Positions 1-8,287 are shown, numbered from the stretch's first letter. The stretch is 21,925 nucleotides of DNA from Balneolaceae bacterium (GCA_007117235.1 SKGY01000121.1:1-21925); one strand, 5' to 3'. Numbers and translations: made by a program. The notes: generated from the letters alone by a model not told the origin.

Positions 1-425
1 GTAACGAATTGAGCACAGTTTTTATGGGCGCTTATGCAATTCCCTATGAGGTCTCTACGGATGCGTGGATTGCAACGCTGGGCCTATCTTATTCCTATGA
101 TGTTGACTGGGGACCTATTACCAACATCAATTTCTACAACGATTTTAGCTATATGGAAAACAGGGTTGGTGAAGGAACAACTCTAAGGGCAACCGGTGAC
201 ACCATCACGCTTGATGATAATTTTCAATACACAATTCAGAATATTACCGGGTTTTTGGTATCTGCCGGTCCTGTATTTACCTATTTTGATATTGCACAGG
301 GGGTAAATCAACCATGGCTCACAGATAATTTCGGCGTAGGTGTGGGCCCGGGCCATGAAGATTTAGGAATTGGCGAATCAGAATACAATGTCCGATTTAA
401 CATCAATATCGGCTTCTACTTCTAA
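1..425 (+). CDS. Outer-membrane beta-barrel (porin-like) protein, C-terminal part
   Basis: The frame is open to the left edge (codons for Asn-Glu precede the TTG at 9), so this is the 3' end of a longer gene and its true start lies outside the window. The visible ~140 residues alternate polar and hydrophobic residues in short strands rich in Tyr, Phe and Trp, separated by acidic Gly/Asn/Asp turns, and end in NINIGFYF with a terminal Phe. A C-terminal aromatic residue after an amphipathic strand is the usual BAM recognition signature of an outer-membrane barrel. There is no T9SS or PEP-CTERM-type tail. The stop lies 42 bp before a BCCT transporter gene on the same strand, suggesting a porin that lets the transporter's substrate through the outer membrane; that role is inferred from position. 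The family name cannot be fixed from the fragment. Confidence 0.7.
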   Translation, partial: NELSTVFMGAYAIPYEVSTDAWIATLGLSYSYDVDWGPITNINFYNDFSYMENRVGEGTTLRATGDTITLDDNFQYTIQNITGFLVSAGPVFTYFDIAQGVNQPWLTDNFGVGVGPGHEDLGIGESEYNVRFNINIGFYF

Positions 426-467
426 GCAAGGTTGCTCAAAAAAATCAAAACTCTTAACTGACTAATT

Positions 468-2087
468 ATGGCTTTACAAGGAGAAGGGGACAAACCCAAG
501 TCTGGACAAAAAAAACGAAGGAAGAAGCTTTTTGAAATACATGGGCCTGTTTTCTGGCCTTCTGTCATTTTGATTGCGATACTCATTATAGGAACGATAT
601 TGGGTGGCGATGCTGCCGAAGAGGCATTTAATACTGCAAGAGTAAATATTACAGATTGGGCAAGCTGGCTGTTTGTGGCAGGTGTTAACGTATTCATTGC
701 GTTTTCACTCTATTTTGCATTCAGTAAATACGGCAACATCCGATTAGGCGGCGATGATTCAAAACCTGAGTTCAGTAAGATGGCCTGGTTTGCCATGCTG
801 TTTAGCGCCGGTATGGGTATAGGGCTCATGTTTTTCGCCGTTGCCGAACCAATGTGGCATCTGCTCTACCCACCACATGCCGAGACGGGATCCACTCAGG
901 CTGTACGTGATGCGATGGGTGTTACATTCCTCCATTGGGGATTACATGCCTGGGCTGTCTACGCAATTGTAGGACTCGCTCTCGCATTCTTCGCATTTAA
1001 CAGAAAACTACCTCTTTCATTCAGATCCGTTTTCTACCCTCTGCTTGGTGACAGAATTGACGGCTGGATGGGTGATGTAATCGATATACTTGCCGTTCTG
1101 GCCACACTTTTTGGACTGGCCACCTCCCTCGGTCTTGGAGCGCAACAGGCCGGGGCAGGTATTAACTTTGTTTTCGGGTTAGAGAACACAGTAAATCTAC
1201 AGGTTATAATAATTGTTGTGGTTACGCTTGTAGCCGTAGTTTCAGTGATGTTGGGAGTTCATAAAGGAGTAAAAGTTCTTAGTGAATTCAATATTCGTCT
1301 CGCAGCACTTTTCCTTCTCTTTATACTGGTATTTGGTCCAACACTCTATATTCTTGGCACTTTTGTGCAGAGCACCGGATACTATCTCCAAAATTTTGCT
1401 GAATATGCTACATGGACACAGTCCTTTGAAGATGGCGGATTCATGAGTACATGGACAGTATTTTACTGGGCATGGTGGATTTCATGGTCGCCCTACGTTG
1501 GAATGTTTATTGCCAGGATTTCAAAAGGCCGAACGGTTAAGGAGTTCGTTCTGGGTGTATTGATTGTTCCCACAATGGTAACATTCTTATGGATGAGCGG
1601 ATTTGGCGGCAGTGCTCTCTTCCTTGAAACCGGCGGAATAGCTGAAATCGCATCCGCAGTAGAAGCCGATCAAACCACTTCTTTGTTTATTCTACTGAAT
1701 GAATTTCCGTTTGGAACGGTAACCTCATTCCTGGCTGTGATACTGGTATTGAGTTTTTTCGTGACATCATCTGATTCAGGATCACTGGTAATAGATGGAT
1801 TAACAAGTGGCGGAAAACTTGACTCACCGGTGGGTCAGCGTGTATTCTGGGCATCAACTGAAGGTGCAGTCGCTGCTGTACTTCTAATAGGTGGTGGCTT
1901 GGGTGCACTTCAGGCGGCCGCTATCAGCACAGGCCTACCCTTTGTTATCATACTGCTTATAATGTGCTATAGCCTTAAGCAGGGATTAAACCGTGAGTAC
2001 GTGGAAAATCACAACAAGCTTAATGACAAAGAGAGGCAGTCTTACAAAGATCTAGTCAAAGAAACGATCAAAAAACAAACCCAATAA
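468..2087 (+). CDS. BCCT-family transporter (glycine betaine/choline/carnitine type)
   Basis: Inner-membrane secondary transporter of the betaine-carnitine-choline family, 539 residues with about 12 hydrophobic segments and charged cytoplasmic tails at both ends. The glycine-rich motif GMGIG at 115-119 matches sodium-coupled members such as BetP; proton- or exchange-type members differ here. The tryptophan-box motif WAWWISWSP at 334-342, followed by the conserved RISKGR loop (350-355), forms the trimethylammonium-binding aromatic cage in this family. SSDSGS near 434-439 corresponds to the sodium-site helix of BetP. The exact substrate cannot be set from sequence; glycine betaine is most likely. 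The N-terminal tail (residues 1-24) is Lys-rich. The C-terminal tail (about 502-539) is charged, and in BetP this region is an osmosensor. No clear Shine-Dalgarno precedes the ATG. A universal stress protein gene follows after 14 bp. Confidence 0.93.
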   Translation: MALQGEGDKPKSGQKKRRKKLFEIHGPVFWPSVILIAILIIGTILGGDAAEEAFNTARVNITDWASWLFVAGVNVFIAFSLYFAFSKYGNIRLGGDDSKPEFSKMAWFAMLFSAGMGIGLMFFAVAEPMWHLLYPPHAETGSTQAVRDAMGVTFLHWGLHAWAVYAIVGLALAFFAFNRKLPLSFRSVFYPLLGDRIDGWMGDVIDILAVLATLFGLATSLGLGAQQAGAGINFVFGLENTVNLQVIIIVVVTLVAVVSVMLGVHKGVKVLSEFNIRLAALFLLFILVFGPTLYILGTFVQSTGYYLQNFAEYATWTQSFEDGGFMSTWTVFYWAWWISWSPYVGMFIARISKGRTVKEFVLGVLIVPTMVTFLWMSGFGGSALFLETGGIAEIASAVEADQTTSLFILLNEFPFGTVTSFLAVILVLSFFVTSSDSGSLVIDGLTSGGKLDSPVGQRVFWASTEGAVAAVLLIGGGLGALQAAAISTGLPFVIILLIMCYSLKQGLNREYVENHNKLNDKERQSYKDLVKETIKKQTQ

Positions 2088-2101
2088 ACACGGAGATTAT
2101 T

Positions 2102-3016
2102 ATGGAACGCTATGAACACTGGCTGGTATGTTTGGATCTTACAAACATTGATGATGTTTTGATTGGGTATTCCAACTTTTTAACTACTGAGTTTAAGCCC
2201 AAAAAAATCTCATTTATGCACGTCATTAAATCAACAGACGTGGCAGATGAAATGATTGAACTGTTTCCTGAACTTGATACTCATGACGATGTTGAGGCTA
2301 TGATCAGGAAAGAACTTCAGGAAAATATTAACAAATACTTCAACGATTCTGAGGTTAACATTGAGCTCATCATCAAAACCGGAAGGCCTACTGATGAGAT
2401 CGTAAAATCAATGGAATCCCTCAATCCTGATCTCACGGTAATGGGGAAAAAGTCGGAGTATACCGGGAAGGGAGTCATTCCACGAAGAATTATGAAGTAC
2501 GTGCCTTCATCAATTCTTTTTGTTCCGGAAACAAGCAGGTATCAATTGGACAACATCCTCATTCCTGTCGATTTTTCTGAACAATCTGCAAAATCAATTG
2601 AGATTGCACTTCAAATGTCTGAAGGGAAAGGAGCCGGCAAAATCACAGCTCAGCATGTCTATAACTACCCCTCCCGCTTTTTTCCATATCTACCTGAAAA
2701 AGATGAAGAGGAGAAAATGGACAAGTATCTCAATGAAAAGCGAGATGCGTTCATCGACAAGCACAAAATCCCGGATAGAGTTGACTTTACCTTTACATTA
2801 AATGTTGAGGGGACTAAAATGGATCAGATATATGATCAGGTAGTACATGATCAATCAGATCTCATTGTGGGTGTATCAAAGGCTGATAAATCTGTTACCA
2901 GTATATTAAGGGAGGACTTTACTGATAAATTAGCATACTACAGATTTGGTGTGCCGCTGCTGCTTCATAAGAATAAGGAGAAGCATCAGAAATTTCTGAA
3001 GTCGCTTTTCAAGTAA
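2102..3016 (+). CDS. Tandem-domain universal stress protein
   Basis: A 304-residue protein with two UspA-like alpha/beta domains, about residues 4-142 and 148-290. Each starts with a beta strand and Asp (LVCLDLTN, then ILIPVDFSE). Domain 1 retains a VMGKKSEYTGKG segment resembling the UspA nucleotide-binding loop in reduced form. Domain 2 has VGVSKADKSV in that place and lacks the usual G-2X-G-9X-G(S/T) spacing, so ATP binding by the second domain is doubtful. A GGAG Shine-Dalgarno at 2092-2095 supports the ATG. The gene starts 14 bp after the BCCT stop and is followed by a terminator, so the two are almost certainly co-transcribed. Universal stress proteins are known to modulate osmolyte transporters (TeaD with the ectoine transporter TeaABC of Halomonas), so regulation of the adjacent transporter is a reasonable inference. 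Confidence 0.88.
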   Translation: MERYEHWLVCLDLTNIDDVLIGYSNFLTTEFKPKKISFMHVIKSTDVADEMIELFPELDTHDDVEAMIRKELQENINKYFNDSEVNIELIIKTGRPTDEIVKSMESLNPDLTVMGKKSEYTGKGVIPRRIMKYVPSSILFVPETSRYQLDNILIPVDFSEQSAKSIEIALQMSEGKGAGKITAQHVYNYPSRFFPYLPEKDEEEKMDKYLNEKRDAFIDKHKIPDRVDFTFTLNVEGTKMDQIYDQVVHDQSDLIVGVSKADKSVTSILREDFTDKLAYYRFGVPLLLHKNKEKHQKFLKSLFK

Positions 3017-3023
3017 AACATAA

Positions 3024-3046
3024 CCCGGTGATAAGCCGGGCTTTTT
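3024..3046 (+). terminator. Intrinsic terminator after the BCCT-Usp genes
   Basis: A CCCGG/CCGGG stem (3024-3028 with 3036-3040) with a 7-nt loop is followed by C and five T. It lies 8 bp after the usp stop codon and 7 bp before the convergent pgk stop. On the minus strand the hairpin is followed by a weaker T-rich run, so it may also help end the pgk transcript. Confidence 0.75.
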
Positions 3047-3052
3047 AAAAAT

Positions 3053-4246
3053 CTACTTGTCAGTAAGAGATGAAACACCCGGCAAATCTTTGCCCTCGAG
3101 ATATTCGAGACTTGCACCACCGCCGGTTGAAACGTGCGAAACGGCATCTTCAAGACCCGCTTTTTTTATTGCAGCTGCCGAATCACCACCGCCAATTATC
3201 GTGGTTGCACCTTTTCGGGTTGCTTCAGCAAGCGCTTCAGCTACTGAAAATGTACCATCTGCAAAGTTCTCCATCTCGAAAACCCCCATAGGACCATTCC
3301 ATAAAACGGTCTCGGCAGCTTTTATTTGATTTCCGAATGCGATACTTGATTGCGGACCAATATCGAGTGCCATCCAGCCGGGCTCAATTTCGTCAGAATC
3401 GACTACTTTATGCTCGGCGTCATTACTGAACTCTGTGGTGATCACAGAATCAATAGGCAGCATAAATTTTACGCCTTTCTCCTCAGCCGTTTTCATCAAC
3501 TCTTTCGCCAGATCTACTTTATCATCTTCAACCAATGAGTTGCCAATCTCCATGCCTTGCGCTCTGAAAAACGTATAGGTCATGCCACCGCCAATAATAA
3601 TCGTATCAACTTTTGACAGCAGATTTTCGATTACCCCAATCTTATCAGATACCTTTGCTCCGCCCAAAATTGCGACAAATGGTCTTCTGGGATTATTAAC
3701 ACTCTCTTCAAGATATCTGATCTCCTTTTCAAGCAGAAAACCGGTCACTGCAGGCTGCAGAAACTCTGTAACTCCCGCAACGGACGCATGGGCTCTGTGA
3801 CTGCTCCCAAATGCATCGTTTACAAAAATATCAGCATGAGCTGCCAGTTTCTTGGCAAATTCAGGGTCATTTTTCTTCTCTTCGGGATGAAAGCGAACAT
3901 TTTCCAACAGAACGATTTCGCCATCTTTTGCACTTTCAATCACGTCATCTGCCTCTTTACCTATGCAGTCTTTTGCAAAATGAACAGGTACATCAACCAG
4001 TGTTTTCAAATGTTCAGCAACCGGTTTGAGACTATATTTCGGATCAGGTGCATCTTCCGGTCTTCCCAGATGGCTTGTCAGAATCAATTTGCATCCTGCA
4101 TCAGTTATATAATTGATTGAGTCCAGTGCCTGTACAATTCTATTGTCGTCCGTGATCTTTCCACTTCTGATTGGCACATTGAAGTCCACTCTCATTAATA
4201 CCGTTTTGCCCTTCAGGTCTACATCTTTTAAAGTCAGTTTAGCCAT
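3053..4246 (-). CDS. pgk: Phosphoglycerate kinase
   Basis: Cytoplasmic glycolytic enzyme that transfers phosphate from 1,3-bisphosphoglycerate to ADP, giving 3-phosphoglycerate and ATP. The 397-residue length is standard and the protein is full length. Recognisable family motifs are RVDFNVP at 19-25 and SHLGRP at 58-63 (substrate-binding N-domain), LLENVRF near 113-119, the nucleotide-domain signature [13 protein letters not shown] near 193-205, and the C-terminal GGGDSAA at 352-358 and STGGGASLE at 373-381. The ATG at 4246 directly precedes the conserved N-terminus and is backed by a purine-rich upstream stretch rather than a clear Shine-Dalgarno. It is the last of four genes read leftward, 156 bp after yjjG, and that gap has room for its own promoter. 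Its 3' end converges on the usp terminator. Confidence 0.98.
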   Translation of the reverse strand: MAKLTLKDVDLKGKTVLMRVDFNVPIRSGKITDDNRIVQALDSINYITDAGCKLILTSHLGRPEDAPDPKYSLKPVAEHLKTLVDVPVHFAKDCIGKEADDVIESAKDGEIVLLENVRFHPEEKKNDPEFAKKLAAHADIFVNDAFGSSHRAHASVAGVTEFLQPAVTGFLLEKEIRYLEESVNNPRRPFVAILGGAKVSDKIGVIENLLSKVDTIIIGGGMTYTFFRAQGMEIGNSLVEDDKVDLAKELMKTAEEKGVKFMLPIDSVITTEFSNDAEHKVVDSDEIEPGWMALDIGPQSSIAFGNQIKAAETVLWNGPMGVFEMENFADGTFSVAEALAEATRKGATTIIGGGDSAAAIKKAGLEDAVSHVSTGGGASLEYLEGKDLPGVSSLTDK

Positions 4247-4305
4247 CGATTTTCTTTTTTTTAAAATTTTATGCCAGCCTAAAATAAGCTAATCCCTGTT
4301 TATTC

Positions 4306-4333
4306 GAAACATAATCAGATTGGGGTCCATCAA
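4306..4333 (-). promoter_or_regulatory. Candidate Bacteroidota-type promoter for pgk
   Basis: On the minus strand a TTG (4331-4333) is followed after 17 nt by TATGTTTC (4306-4313), one mismatch from the TAnnTTTG -7 box of Bacteroidota primary-sigma promoters. It lies about 60 bp upstream of the pgk ATG, a plausible leader length. Such short matches occur by chance in AT-rich DNA, so this is tentative. Confidence 0.3.
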
Positions 4334-4402
4334 TGATTCTCTCGCTTAACATCTAAAATTAAACACAATTGATAAAGACCTAAGATACAGCTATTAAATG
4401 AA

Positions 4403-5107
4403 TTACATCTTCAAAAAGTCGAGCAGTTGATCGAACTTCTGAAATTCAAAATCTGCAGAAACATCACTGTCATCGTATAAATCGCGATCAATCAGTGCTG
4501 TAAACCACGCCGTTTTCCAACCTGCATTTTTTCCGCCAACAATATCTGATGAGTAGGAATCACCTACATATAGAATATCTGATCTCTCAACGCCGGCAAG
4601 TTCCGTTGCTCTGTCAAATACAACAGGATGCGGCTTCATTTTTCCAACATCTTCTGATATCAGGCAGGTTGAGCAGATTGTTTTCAGATTTAGTTTCTCA
4701 ATTTTAAGCTCTTGAGTCTCTTTAAAGCCGTTGGTGATAATCCCCGTCTTGAAACTACTGCTAACTGTGGTTAATGCATCTTTGGCACCCTCTACCCACT
4801 CCCAGTAGTTTCGGTACAACTCCATATATGCCTCTCCAATTTCTGCACTTTTCGAAACATCCAGATTCAGCTCTTTCATCGAATCTGCAAACCTTGCCTC
4901 CTGCAGTTCATATCGAGTGATCTCTTCGTTCTGATATCTTGACCACAAGTTGTGGTTCACAGATTTATACGTTTTCATCCACTCTTCAAATGTTGCTTCC
5001 TGAAGCTCAGGGAATGAACTGTAAGTTTTTTTTTGAGCTGCAGATTCAGCCGATGTGTGGTCAAGAAGAGTGTTGTCCAGGTCGAAGTAGATGAATGCCG
5101 GCTTCAT
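4403..5107 (-). CDS. yjjG: HAD-family nucleotidase, YjjG type
   Basis: Haloacid dehalogenase-superfamily phosphatase of 234 residues that matches the layout of E. coli YjjG, a nucleoside 5'-monophosphatase acting on non-canonical pyrimidine nucleotides (house-cleaning). All four HAD motifs are visible: motif I DLDNT with nucleophile Asp9 and acid Asp11; motif II TNGF with Thr125; motif III Lys158 in GKMKPH; motif IV GDSYSSD at 182-188. The alpha-helical cap (about 17-95) carries VNHNLWSRYQNEEIT, strongly reminiscent of the YjjG cap (VNKPLWVDYQNGAIT). The ATG at 5107 places motif I at the expected distance from the N-terminus. It sits 69 bp downstream of the AAA+ ATPase gene and upstream of pgk on the same strand. 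The substrate is inferred from family resemblance; another small phosphomonoester is possible. Confidence 0.85.
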   Translation of the reverse strand: MKPAFIYFDLDNTLLDHTSAESAAQKKTYSSFPELQEATFEEWMKTYKSVNHNLWSRYQNEEITRYELQEARFADSMKELNLDVSKSAEIGEAYMELYRNYWEWVEGAKDALTTVSSSFKTGIITNGFKETQELKIEKLNLKTICSTCLISEDVGKMKPHPVVFDRATELAGVERSDILYVGDSYSSDIVGGKNAGWKTAWFTALIDRDLYDDSDVSADFEFQKFDQLLDFLKM

Positions 5108-5176
5108 GAATAGGGATTAAATCACATTTGATTTCTGTCTTGGTAGTAAGGCGGATAAATGTAAGAATGATTACAA

Positions 5177-6664
5177 TCAAATATCGAATTCATCATCTTC
5201 AAACTCACCCATTCCTCCGAGCATACTTCCAAGCATATCTGAATAGGAGCGGGTATCATCAAGATCATCTTTTCCAAGCTTAGAGTTTTGGTGAAGCGCT
5301 TCAATCACAAGATCCATAAGCGGGTATAAGTCGGGGTCTTTTTTATCTTTAAGTTTCAATACAAACTTTTTAAGCCCGTCTACTGAGTCTAAACTTTTCT
5401 TGTATGATTTATCACTTTCGAGATCCGGGATTTCAAGCGAATTACCTGACTCAAACCATCTCATGATGTCAACATATTCTCCATCGTCATCTTCAGACGT
5501 TCGTTTGCTAGGATCAGGAAAAATTGACTTAAAAGTCATGTTGATTGCCTTTCCGATAATATGCTTTGCTACATTTGCAGCACCTTCCTGCTCACCTTCA
5601 TAGACAAGCTCCAGTTTTCCGGTAACTGCAGGTATTGCATGAAAAAGATCTGTAATTCGAATCGAAGTTTCGCTTTCGTTATTATGAACGGCCCTGCGTT
5701 CAGCTGCAGAGACAATCTGCTCCATGGCGGTAATTGTCATACGTGTTGAAACACCACTCTTCTGATCGATATACTCGCTGCTTCTCGCTTCAAATGCGAT
5801 ATTTTCAATAATTGAACGATAACTGTCCGGTACATAAACCTTCACCTCATCATCACGCTCACCCCACGCCTCCTGTTTTGTAATCTCTTTGGCCACCGAC
5901 AGATCTCGCGGATAGTGAGTAATAATCTGCGAATCAATTCGATCTTTCAATGGCGTAATGATATTTCCCCGATTTGTATAATCTTCGGGGTTGGCCGAAA
6001 ATGCCATCGAGACATCCAGTGGAATCCTGATGTTAAACCCTCGAATCTGAATATCACGCTCCTGCATAATATTGAGAAGTGATACCTGAATTCTTGGTTG
6101 AAGGTCAGGTAGCTCATTGATTACAAAAATTCCGCGATTGGTACGAGGTATTAATCCGTAATTGATTACATCCTCATCGGCTAATGTGAGACGTTTTGAT
6201 GCGGCTTTAATCGGATCAATATCGCCGATTAAATCAGACACTGTTGTATCAGGTGTTGCTAGTTTTTCACCATACCGATGCTCACGTGCCAGCCACGCAA
6301 TTGGTGTTTCGTCACCTAATTCTGCAATTTTTTGTTTGGCAAATTTTGAAATAGGATTTAAAGGGTCATCATTAACTTCCGATCCTTCAACAATGGGAAT
6401 CTCCTCATCAAGTAGATGAGTTAGCATTCTTAAAATTCTTGTTTTCCCCTGTCCCCTCAATCCCAGAAGAATCAAATCATGTTTTGATAGAATTGAGTTC
6501 TGAATTTGAGGTATCACAGTTTTGTCGTACCCCAGTATTCCGGGAAAAATTTTCTCCCCACTCTTCATTTTTTTGATGAGATTTCTTCTCATCTCTTCTT
6601 TTACTGAAGTGGAAGTCCAACCACTTTTTTTCAGTTTGCCGAGTGTTTTTATTGAGTTACTCAT
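5177..6664 (-). CDS. MoxR/Mg-chelatase ChlI-like AAA+ ATPase
   Basis: A 495-residue AAA+ ATPase of the kind usually annotated as a magnesium-chelatase-like or MoxR-like protein. Walker A is GLRGQGKT at 68-75 with Lys74. The Walker B region reads IFVINELPDL at 179-188, with Asn183-Glu184 in place of the usual Asp-Glu. SANPEDYTNRG at 223-233 provides the sensor-1 Asn225, and PLKDRIDSQI at 238-247 holds a likely arginine finger (Arg242). The C-terminal half (about 280-495) has the helical lid followed by a charged region ending in an acidic tail. Members of this family usually remodel a partner protein bearing a von Willebrand factor A domain, but no such gene is adjacent. The genes on either side are pabB and yjjG. 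It is not a chlorophyll-synthesis gene by context. The cellular role is unknown. Confidence 0.85.
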   Translation of the reverse strand: MSNSIKTLGKLKKSGWTSTSVKEEMRRNLIKKMKSGEKIFPGILGYDKTVIPQIQNSILSKHDLILLGLRGQGKTRILRMLTHLLDEEIPIVEGSEVNDDPLNPISKFAKQKIAELGDETPIAWLAREHRYGEKLATPDTTVSDLIGDIDPIKAASKRLTLADEDVINYGLIPRTNRGIFVINELPDLQPRIQVSLLNIMQERDIQIRGFNIRIPLDVSMAFSANPEDYTNRGNIITPLKDRIDSQIITHYPRDLSVAKEITKQEAWGERDDEVKVYVPDSYRSIIENIAFEARSSEYIDQKSGVSTRMTITAMEQIVSAAERRAVHNNESETSIRITDLFHAIPAVTGKLELVYEGEQEGAANVAKHIIGKAINMTFKSIFPDPSKRTSEDDDGEYVDIMRWFESGNSLEIPDLESDKSYKKSLDSVDGLKKFVLKLKDKKDPDLYPLMDLVIEALHQNSKLGKDDLDDTRSYSDMLGSMLGGMGEFEDDEFDI

Positions 6665-6730
6665 TCTGTCTGTGCACTATGTTATGATGAATTCTTTATC
6701 TCTGCTCATAGAACTGCAATTATGACAACT

Positions 6731-8014
6731 TCATTTCGCTTCTGAATTATATTCGTCAAATATTTTGGTAAGCACTTTTGCTTTCAGGTGTGTTTCACTC
6801 CACTCATCTTCCGGATCTGAATCGCTGGTAATTGCTCCACCAACCGGATAAACCAGTTTACCATTTTTGATTATTGCTGAACGTATCACCACATTAAAGT
6901 CAAAATTTCCATCGGGATCAATGTACCCAATCGCACCTGAGTAGATATTTCTGCGGTATATTTCGAGAGAATCAATTGCTTTCATGACCTCAATTTTTGG
7001 TGCCCCGGTCATCGATCCCATCGGGAAACATGCCTTAATGATATCGATCGGCAACACATCTTCACTCACCTCAGCTTCTACTGTTGATATAAGCTGATGT
7101 ACGGTTCCAAAACTCTGCACATCGAAAAGCTTTGGCACATTTACACTTCCTTTTTTTGCAATTTTCGAGAGGTCATGCCTTACTAAATCTACAATCATCA
7201 AATTTTCAGCTCTGTTCTTTTCATTTAGCAACAGGCTTTTTTGATAATCGTCCTCATCATTATTTGAAGATCTTGCAGCAGTGCCTTTTATCGGCTCAGA
7301 AAATATTCTATTCCCGATTCGTTTCAGAAATCGTTCCGGTGACGTACAACTTACTGACAGATCACCCCTCTGAATAAAACCTCCAAACGGCACCGGGTTA
7401 ATCTCCCGCATTCTCTGATAGAGCCAGTACGAATCACCCTCATAGTCAGCCATAAATGGATAAGAGTAATTTAGCTCGTAATAATCCCCCTCTTTTATCT
7501 GCTGCTTTATGATATCAACATTTTGAAGATACTCGCTTTTATGTATGAGCGGCGTCAGATTTTTCAGCCTTCCCGGAGTGATGGAATTAAAAGACTTCTT
7601 TCGATCATCTGCACCTAACATTGAAGTAACCTCACTGCCTTCAACCGAATACAAAATTTCCGGCTCCATGAAATAGAAATCGGGAACCTCAATCAGCTGT
7701 TCATTTTTTGATTGGAGGTTTTCAGTGCTGTTCTTTAAGTCGTACCCAAAATATCCAAACATCCAGTTTTTTCCGGATTGCTGAAATTCACTGATTGCCT
7801 TCCATGGATCTGCATCAAATTGTCTGCTCTCTCCCTTTTCAGTTATCGTAATTTGTGAACCAATTCCCTCAATAATGCGCTTTGGCTTTGTAGCAATAAA
7901 ACTTTTTTGTGATGATGGGTGTGATTTGTGCTGAGATTCAAGTAACACAATCTCAGCGCTACCGATCCGGGCAACTATTCTGTCAATTATCTCAGAAGCT
8001 TTCTTATTTATCAT
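6731..8014 (-). CDS. pabB: Aminodeoxychorismate synthase component I
   Basis: Chorismate-binding enzyme of 427 residues that makes 4-amino-4-deoxychorismate for p-aminobenzoate and folate synthesis. The PIKGT motif at 241-245 contains Lys243, the catalytic lysine diagnostic of PabB; anthranilate synthase TrpE has PIAGT here. Other chorismate-binding motifs are ENLMIVDLVRHDLS at 270-283, FPMGSMTGAPK at 330-340 and GGAITSDSDPEDEW at 392-405. The N-terminal region (1-150) is short and diverged, as is usual for stand-alone PabB of this lineage. No glutamine amidotransferase (pabA) or lyase (pabC) gene is adjacent, so they must lie elsewhere. It is the first of four leftward genes and starts beside a 342-bp divergent spacer that should carry its promoter; the next gene follows after 66 bp. 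Confidence 0.93.
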   Translation of the reverse strand: MINKKASEIIDRIVARIGSAEIVLLESQHKSHPSSQKSFIATKPKRIIEGIGSQITITEKGESRQFDADPWKAISEFQQSGKNWMFGYFGYDLKNSTENLQSKNEQLIEVPDFYFMEPEILYSVEGSEVTSMLGADDRKKSFNSITPGRLKNLTPLIHKSEYLQNVDIIKQQIKEGDYYELNYSYPFMADYEGDSYWLYQRMREINPVPFGGFIQRGDLSVSCTSPERFLKRIGNRIFSEPIKGTAARSSNNDEDDYQKSLLLNEKNRAENLMIVDLVRHDLSKIAKKGSVNVPKLFDVQSFGTVHQLISTVEAEVSEDVLPIDIIKACFPMGSMTGAPKIEVMKAIDSLEIYRRNIYSGAIGYIDPDGNFDFNVVIRSAIIKNGKLVYPVGGAITSDSDPEDEWSETHLKAKVLTKIFDEYNSEAK

Positions 8015-8169
8015 GACTCAAAAATAGAACTTTTAAGCATCTTTGTTACTCGAGTTATGTTAATAATGCCCTATTTTATCGTTGAGTAATCACCACATTC
8101 ACAAGAAGGGTTTTTAATTTGAAATCATATGTGGATTTGAGAGTATTGAAATAAATTTAATTTAAGCCT

Positions 8170-8195
8170 GTATTGAGGATTAGTGGCCTCAATGC
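8170..8195. repeat. Inverted repeat in the pabB-pyrD spacer
   Basis: GTATTGAGG (8170-8178) pairs with CCTCAATGC (8187-8195), eight Watson-Crick pairs plus one T-G wobble, around an 8-nt loop. No T-run follows on either strand, so it is not an intrinsic terminator. It may be an operator or an RNA element in the leader of one of the flanking genes, or part of a decayed mobile element. Confidence 0.4.
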
Positions 8196-8287
8196 TACCA
8201 CCCCCAGACCATCCTTACATCTTTTGTTTTGGGACATAGGTTACACAGTAGGGGAGTTATTTATGCACTTATTAATTAGCGAACTCT

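Noticed and set aside
422..697. 91-codon minus-strand frame covering the start of the BCCT gene
   Set aside because: It is the antisense image of a strongly conserved transporter N-terminus and has no recognisable protein features.
5122..5304. 60-codon minus-strand frame across the 3' end of the AAA+ gene and into the yjjG spacer
   Set aside because: It mostly overlaps the conserved reading frame of the ATPase in another frame, shows no motif, and its start lacks a ribosome-binding site.
5177..6664. ChlI/BchI subunit of true magnesium chelatase
   Set aside because: No bacteriochlorophyll or cobalamin genes nearby, and Walker A and Walker B differ from ChlI; it fits the broader MoxR/ChlI-like group better.
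6731..8014. Anthranilate synthase component I (trpE) or isochorismate synthase
   Set aside because: The PIKGT motif with catalytic Lys243 is specific to PabB; TrpE has PIAGT.
8019..8026. Perfect TAnnTTTG box (TATTTTTG, minus strand) just before the pabB ATG
   Set aside because: It ends only four bases before the start codon, so transcription would begin inside the gene, and no TTG lies at the right distance upstream.
8192..8239. Short frame starting MLPPPDHPYIF in the pabB-pyrD spacer
   Set aside because: Only 15 codons, no ribosome-binding site, and it runs through the suspected insertion-sequence scar.
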